Positions 22,457 through 26,685 of a DNA stretch of 26,685 bases are shown in pieces. The stretch lies in the NCBI GenBank assembly GCA_002406115.1, contig DHNC01000025.1, forward strand, positions 1-26,685. Reading direction: 5' to 3'. The notes beneath the pieces were generated by a model. It was not told the origin of the DNA and ran no database searches. It was given only the letters and a program-made list of their open reading frames with translations. How positions within the stretch are numbered: the stretch's first letter is position 1; every line of letters starts with the position of its first letter. A program made the translations under genes and the position numbers. The stretch is from Christensenella sp. UBA4626 (GTDB lineage Bacteria > Bacillota > Clostridia > Christensenellales > UBA1242).

Positions 22457-22972
22457 ATGGAATTTGTTGAAATATTTTCTCAAATGAGTTGGATTGCCGC
22501 AGCGTTGATGTTTGGTGGTCTGGTGTTCATTGTGGTTGAAGTTTTGTTGCCAGGATTTGGATTTTTTGGCATAGCGGGCAGCGCAAGCATTATTGCTGGC
22601 GTGGTTGTAAGGATTGTGCAAGGCTTGACATTGGTGCAATCGGTTGTGCTTATCCTTATGATTTTGGTTTTCTTTATTGTTTGCCTTATATTTATGGTTT
22701 TCAGTGCGCAACACGGCATACTTGGGCGAACAGGATTGTTTGAAAATGCAACCACATTTGAATCTCGCAACGGCAGAGAGTTGAAAGAACTTAAAAGGCT
22801 TATCGGCAAATCTGGCAGAGCGCAAGGCGTGATGAACCTTGGTGGAAAGGTCAAAATCAACGGCATAACATACGACGCCGTGTCAGTTAAATCATATATT
22901 GAAAACAACCAACATATCAAAGTGATTGGCGTTAAGGACAACACATTGTTGGTTCGCAAGTGGTTTGAATAG
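22457..22972 (+). CDS. NfeD-like membrane protein
   Basis: A 171-residue short-form NfeD protein. Three TM helices lie at about 12-33, 35-54 and 59-84 (WIAAALMFGGLVFIVVEVLLPG and following). The C-terminal OB-fold lies at about 116-170 (GRAQGVMNLGGKVKINGITYDAVS...IKVIGVKDNTLLVRKW), the hallmark of the family. NfeD proteins pair with flotillin-like proteins in membrane microdomains. The next gene is that flotillin partner, nine bases downstream. GGAAGG seven bases before the ATG sets the start. The protein is complete, and the short form without a ClpP-like protease is normal beside floA. Confidence 0.93.
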   Translation: MEFVEIFSQMSWIAAALMFGGLVFIVVEVLLPGFGFFGIAGSASIIAGVVVRIVQGLTLVQSVVLILMILVFFIVCLIFMVFSAQHGILGRTGLFENATTFESRNGRELKELKRLIGKSGRAQGVMNLGGKVKINGITYDAVSVKSYIENNQHIKVIGVKDNTLLVRKWFE

Positions 22973-22981
22973 GAGGTTAAA

Positions 22982-24034
22982 ATGAATAATTCAATGTTAC
23001 TCGCAATGCCTGCATGGGCAATTTGGTTAATCGTTCTCATTGTTTTGGCGGCAATTATAGTTGGTATTTTTGTTTTGGTTCCTGTTCGTATCTGGTTTAG
23101 GGCTTTGGCAAGTGGCGCTCATGTCAGCATGACAAGGCTTATCGGTATGAAACTTAGGAAAGTTGATTACAAAAAAGTTGTAGATATTTACATCATCTCT
23201 CAAAAAGCGGGCTTGGATATCAGCATTGTGGATTTGGAAACTCACCTCATGGCTGGCGGTCATATTGAAAATGTTGTGGACGCCCTCATTGCGGCAAAAA
23301 GTGCAAAAATTGACCTCACTCTCGACCAAGCAAAAGCAATCGACTTGGCTGGTCGTGACGTTGTGGAAGCAGTAAAAACAAGCATCACTCCAAAAGTTAT
23401 TCGCACTCCATGGATTGAAGCAATGGCAAAAAATGGTATTCAAGTTAAAGCCTTGGCACAAGTTACCGTGCGTGCAAGGTTGGATCGCCAAATCGGTACA
23501 GCAGATGTTGAAACAATTTTGGCACGTGTTGGCGAGGGTATCGTAAGCACAATCGGCAAGGCGGAAACTCATCGTGAAATTTTGGCTGACCCATCAATCA
23601 TTTCAAAGGCAATTTTGGCAGACAATCTTGACAGACAAACTGCCTATGAAATCCTTTCAATAGATATTGCTGACGTGGATATCGGCTCAAATATGGGCGC
23701 AAAATTGAAGATTGAAGAAGCAGAAGCAAAAAAGAAAATCAGTCAAGCAGCAGCCGAAGAACGTAAAGCGCAAGCAATCGCTCACGAGCAAGAAATGAAA
23801 GCCAAGACACAAGAAATGAAGGCGGTCGTTTTGGCGGCAGAAAGCGAAGTTCATAAAGCAATGGCACAAGCACTTAAAACTGGCAAAGTTGGCGTTTTGG
23901 ATTATTATAAACTTCAAAATTTGGAAGCTGACACCGATATGCGTAAGTCAATCAGTGGCAATGCAGATAAGGATAAGGAAAAACCATCAATGGGCGGCCC
24001 TATTGGCAGGCCAGGCAATCCTTTTGAAAACTAA
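22982..24034 (+). CDS. floA: Flotillin-like protein FloA
   Basis: A 350-residue membrane scaffold of functional microdomains. Residues 10-34 form the N-terminal membrane segment (AWAIWLIVLIVLAAIIVGIFV), which re-enters rather than fully crosses in this family. Residues 36-220 form the SPFH-like domain (RIWFRALASGAHVSMTRLIGMKLRK, then KAGLDI and RARLDRQIGTADVETILARVGEGIVSTIG). Residues 235-300 are the Ala/Glu/Lys coiled coil that drives oligomerisation (EEAEAKKKISQAAAEERKAQA). It ends with a Gly/Pro tail. Length is slightly above Bacillus FloA (331). AGGAGG five bases before the ATG sets the start. Confidence 0.96.
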   Translation: MNNSMLLAMPAWAIWLIVLIVLAAIIVGIFVLVPVRIWFRALASGAHVSMTRLIGMKLRKVDYKKVVDIYIISQKAGLDISIVDLETHLMAGGHIENVVDALIAAKSAKIDLTLDQAKAIDLAGRDVVEAVKTSITPKVIRTPWIEAMAKNGIQVKALAQVTVRARLDRQIGTADVETILARVGEGIVSTIGKAETHREILADPSIISKAILADNLDRQTAYEILSIDIADVDIGSNMGAKLKIEEAEAKKKISQAAAEERKAQAIAHEQEMKAKTQEMKAVVLAAESEVHKAMAQALKTGKVGVLDYYKLQNLEADTDMRKSISGNADKDKEKPSMGGPIGRPGNPFEN

Positions 24035-24069
24035 TTAGATATAAAAGTCGTTAAAAAAGGGAAATTTAA

Positions 24070-24486
24070 ATGAATACAATGGAAAAAATCCTTATCGCCT
24101 GTGCGTGCTTGGTGGTTTTGATTGTGACAATTGTTGGTATTTCAAAATGCAAAAAATCCAAACCTAAAACTGAGGCAAAAAAGCCAGAAACAAAATCTGA
24201 ACCTGCAAAACAGGAAAAACCGGAGCAAAAGCAGCCAGAAAAACAACCTTTGGTTTTTGAGGGTGGCGGATATTCTCCGGACGATTTTAAGGACTATTTA
24301 AAAGAAAAGAATAATACAATCAAAAAACCTGTTCAAAAAGCACCTTCGAAAGGATTTAATTTCCCAGAGGGGCTGATGAATAGACCTCCAATCGTTAAAG
24401 ACAAAAATTTATCAGACGACATTTGTTGCCTTAGCCCCGAGGTTCAAGCGATGATTTTCGCTGGGCTTTTAGATAGGAAATTCTAA
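24070..24486 (+). CDS. Membrane-anchored Lys/Pro-rich protein downstream of floA
   Basis: A 138-residue protein. Residues 6-24 form a hydrophobic helix (ILIACACLVVLIVTIVGIS) rich in Cys. Residues 25-60 are a KPE-rich linker. Residues 62-138 are a more ordered part (FEGGGYSPDDFKDYLKEKN), ending in a hydrophobic motif LSPEVQAMIFAGLLDRKF. Ala-Cys near residue 11 could be a lipobox, but the fit (ACAC) is poor. AAAGGG seven bases before the ATG sets the start (a second ATG three codons in is possible). It is 35 bases after floA and before any terminator, so it is probably the third gene of nfeD-floA and a likely microdomain partner. No family is recognised. Confidence 0.75.
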   Translation: MNTMEKILIACACLVVLIVTIVGISKCKKSKPKTEAKKPETKSEPAKQEKPEQKQPEKQPLVFEGGGYSPDDFKDYLKEKNNTIKKPVQKAPSKGFNFPEGLMNRPPIVKDKNLSDDICCLSPEVQAMIFAGLLDRKF

Positions 24487-24496
24487 TTCTGTCTAG

Positions 24497-24567
24497 AAGG
24501 AAGCGAAAATATGGCAGCGAGTTTACGAACGGCATATATACGCTGGATTATTAGATAGAAAGTTTTA
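24497..24567 (+). pseudogene. Remnant duplicating the C-terminus of the preceding gene
   Basis: The frame ending TAA at 24565-24567 reads ...VYERHIYAGLLDRKF, repeating the AGLLDRKF end of the 24070-24486 product. Over the last 27 bases the two copies differ at six or seven sites, all synonymous. The frame opens after a TAG at 24494 and has no start codon. A 15-codon ORF with a weak AAGGA site overlaps it in another frame (ATG 24511), so a single indel could have broken a tiny gene. Confidence 0.35.
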
Positions 24568-24574
24568 AGCAATA

Positions 24575-24606
24575 AAAAACTGTACCAATTTTGGTGCAGT
24601 TTTTTT
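24575..24606. terminator. Bidirectional terminator
   Basis: A stem of about 8-10 bp, ACTGTACCAA/TTGGTGCAGT, with an A-tract on the left and T7 on the right. It ends the nfeD-floA unit and may end alkD from the other side. Confidence 0.85.
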
Positions 24607-24680
24607 GTATCCACAACAAATCACGTTATTAGGGTTGCAGAATAATCTAGTTTTTTAAATTGGGACAAAAAACAAAATTT

Positions 24681-25424
24681 TTATTTTATCCTTAAACTGA
24701 TTAGCGTTTGTTTGTCTTCTGCTGAAACTTGATAACTGTCACGGCATTTACAAATTGCTTTGTTTTGTGTAAATTTGTCCAAACATTTTTCTTCTAACAG
24801 GGCATAGGTCTTATCTCTAAATTTCATAAAAGCAAAACTGATGAGCCAAGCAACAGCCATTTTAACATAATATCCTTGATGCTTGATTTGCTTGCAGACG
24901 GATAAAATATCGTCAATGTACGACTCTTCTAAAAAGTTCACCATTAGACAAACAATGCCAAATCGAGCCACAAATTCACGCTTATCAAAGCACATTTGCT
25001 TGTAATGCTCAAAATATTTTGATTTATCCTTGCTGTTCTTTAATGTTTTCATCGTTGAAACAACCGTGTCACAACTCGACCAGTTGTCAATTTTTGTTGC
25101 CCAGTCTGCCAACAATTTGGTTTGCAAGTCCAAATCTTTAATCAAAGCAATAACTATGCCAGTAATGGTCGTTTCTTCATACGAATTGTATTTAACAACT
25201 TTTAAAAAGTCAAAGCCGTTGCTTTTGCTGATATTTTTTGCAATCAATCGGATGTCCGCCATGGATAGGGCGTAAACTTTTTGTTTTGTGTTTAAAATTT
25301 TGATATGGCGTTCTTGGTCAAGGGCGGATTCGTATTTAGCCAAACTTTGCAAGAGATTTAAAAATTTATCATAAGATGTTGGGTCTCTCCAATCTGCTTG
25401 TGTTAAAAATTCATAATTGTTCAT
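24681..25424 (-). CDS. alkD: DNA alkylation repair protein (AlkD-like glycosylase)
   Basis: A 247-residue HEAT-repeat DNA glycosylase that excises positively charged alkyl-purines without base flipping. The key region is W115-S-S-C-D119, matching the conserved W...D pair of AlkD. EFVARFGIV (150-158, R154) and KMAVAWLIS (188-196, W193) match the later Arg and Trp. Repetitive amphipathic helices run throughout and the length is slightly longer than typical AlkD. The promoter ends exactly six bases before the ATG and there is no Shine-Dalgarno, so the mRNA is probably leaderless. It is convergent with the floA unit and divergent from the 23S gene. Confidence 0.93.
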   Translation of the reverse strand: MNNYEFLTQADWRDPTSYDKFLNLLQSLAKYESALDQERHIKILNTKQKVYALSMADIRLIAKNISKSNGFDFLKVVKYNSYEETTITGIVIALIKDLDLQTKLLADWATKIDNWSSCDTVVSTMKTLKNSKDKSKYFEHYKQMCFDKREFVARFGIVCLMVNFLEESYIDDILSVCKQIKHQGYYVKMAVAWLISFAFMKFRDKTYALLEEKCLDKFTQNKAICKCRDSYQVSAEDKQTLISLRIK

Positions 25425-25430
25425 ATTTGC

Positions 25431-25458
25431 ATTATATCAAATATTGGTGAATTTTCAA
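25431..25458 (-). promoter_or_regulatory. alkD promoter giving a leaderless mRNA
   Basis: Minus strand: TTGAAA (25458-25453), 16-base spacer ending TGA, TATAAT (25436-25431), then GCAAAT and the ATG. Confidence 0.85.
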
Positions 25459-25529
25459 ACAAAACGAAACGAAGAGGGGGTTGCATTTTTAAGATTATAT
25501 TAAAACCCGATGTAAAAACAAACTTTTTT

Positions 25530-25586
25530 CATATATATTATACGTGTGCGTGCGTGTATGACGTGTGTGCGTGTACACGTGCGTGT
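25530..25586. repeat. Alternating purine-pyrimidine tract
   Basis: Strict Y-R alternation runs 25539-25560 and 25561-25586 with one phase slip, made of GT, GC and AC dinucleotides, and is preceded by ATATATAT. This is Z-DNA-forming-type sequence in otherwise A+T-rich DNA between the divergent alkD and 23S promoters. Confidence 0.8.
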
Positions 25587-25660
25587 TGATGACTAAAATG
25601 AGGCTATTTTGAGAAATTAAAAAAAATTTCAAAAATTTTTAAAAAGATTGTTAAAAATGC

Positions 25661-25689
25661 TTGATTTTTGTTTTTTGTTATGGTATTAT
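25661..25689 (+). promoter_or_regulatory. Upstream rRNA promoter P1
   Basis: TTGATT (25661-25666), 17-base spacer ending TGG, TATTAT (25684-25689). A TCGACA/TGTCGA hairpin (25756-25771) lies downstream of it. Confidence 0.6.
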
Positions 25690-25828
25690 GCCTATCGACT
25701 CATCCAATGAAAGACGAATAAAAAGTGTTTTATGGTGAGCGTGCTGACAACTTAATCGACAAATATGTCGAGTTTTGTAAAACTTTAAAAAAAATTGCAA
25801 AATTATTTAAAAAGTTTTGAAAAAACTG

Positions 25829-25857
25829 TTGACAAAAGGATTTAAGTGTGTTAGTAT
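25829..25857 (+). promoter_or_regulatory. Main rRNA promoter P2
   Basis: TTGACA (25829-25834), 17-base spacer, TAGTAT (25852-25857). A run of A/T precedes the -35 box, as in UP elements of rRNA promoters. It starts transcription about 280 bases before the 23S 5' end. Confidence 0.75.
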
Positions 25858-26143
25858 ACAAACGCATCAAATGTAAGGAGCCACAAAGCAACTTGCAATT
25901 GAAGCCTATAATATAGTGCTTTTGCACTCAATGTTATAGTATGAGAACAATGACAACTGCATATTTTTGAAAAATACAAATACGAGAAGTAATTGCATCA
26001 CAATGTAATTCAATTGTATGAGTAAAAAATTATTTATAAGTTTTTTACGAAGTACAATTGTGATAGTTTTTTTAAAAAACATCACATTTCAATTTCAAAT
26101 TTGTAATTTTGCCAAAGAACATTAATCAAAGGAACAAAAAGAC
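25858..26143 (+). other. Structured leader of the 23S transcript
   Basis: No 16S, tRNA or ORF is present. Hairpins are visible: CTATAA + AGTGC/GCACT + TTATAG (25906-25939), TATTTTT/AAAAATA (about 25961-25978), GTAAAAAA/TTTTTTAC (26022-26048) nested in ATCACAAT-GTA/TACAATTGTGAT (25997-26064), and TGTGAT/ATCACA (26059-26086). Part of this may be the 5' strand of the 23S processing stem, but its partner lies outside the window. Confidence 0.6.

Positions 26144-26685
<542 letters not shown>

Noticed and set aside
25871..25916. ATG-TAA start-stop and an AAGGAG followed by a seven-codon TTG ORF in the 23S leader
   Set aside because: The spacing is poor and a coding leader in an rRNA transcript is unlikely; probably chance.

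Overview
The window is A+T-rich DNA with short intergenic gaps. It is most likely from a spore-forming, anaerobic, low-GC member of the Bacillota (Clostridia-like). The evidence is a full-length SpoIVA spore-coat ATPase, a rubrerythrin, a NfeD/flotillin (FloA) pair, sigma-A style promoters with many extended -10 boxes, and a Bacillota-like 23S rRNA 5' end. UGA acts as a stop (the eno/cmk ATGA overlap, the end of rsmD), so the standard bacterial code fits. I cannot name a genus from the sequence alone.

Layout. 1-3.6 kb: a NADAR-like protein (-), rubrerythrin (+), and a large unknown two-TM protein (-) with tandem promoters. 3.7-5.6 kb: an eno-cmk operon (-). 5.8-8.6 kb: a WG-repeat-like protein, recX, acpS and a charged unknown protein (all +). 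8.6-14.1 kb: ileS, a newly noticed 22-codon hydrophobic ORF, ung and glmM (all -). 14.3-16.2 kb: lgt followed by two overlapping small genes (+). 16.2-16.6 kb: a nest of repeats. 16.7-18.6 kb: a small basic protein (-) divergent from spoIVA (+). 18.9-20.4 kb: two related membrane-anchored proteins, one with a long Lys/Ala/Pro/Glu tail. 20.4-24.5 kb: rsmD-ogg, a zinc-ribbon membrane protein, and nfeD-floA plus an anchored KP-rich protein. 24.7-25.4 kb: an AlkD-type glycosylase (-). From about 26.14 kb: the 5' end of a 23S rRNA gene with its own promoters and no 16S upstream.

Functional themes: base-excision repair (ung, ogg, alkD) with recX; lipid and envelope functions (acpS, lgt, glmM, nfeD/floA); sporulation (spoIVA); oxygen and peroxide defence (rubrerythrin). 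Gene order is mostly short transcription units closed by clear intrinsic terminators, several of them shared by convergent genes.

Most unusual observations: (1) the isoleucyl-tRNA synthetase is type 2 and has a swapped GXHH class I signature; (2) the 23S rRNA gene is not preceded by 16S; (3) at least five genes have a -10 box exactly six nucleotides before the ATG and no Shine-Dalgarno, so they are probably leaderless, in a genome whose other genes have good Shine-Dalgarno sites; (4) a 22-codon hydrophobic ORF has a perfect consensus promoter and its own terminator; (5) a short sequence recurs just after intrinsic terminators; (6) one ORF runs through a canonical terminator. All calls were made by reading the sequence; no database search was run.
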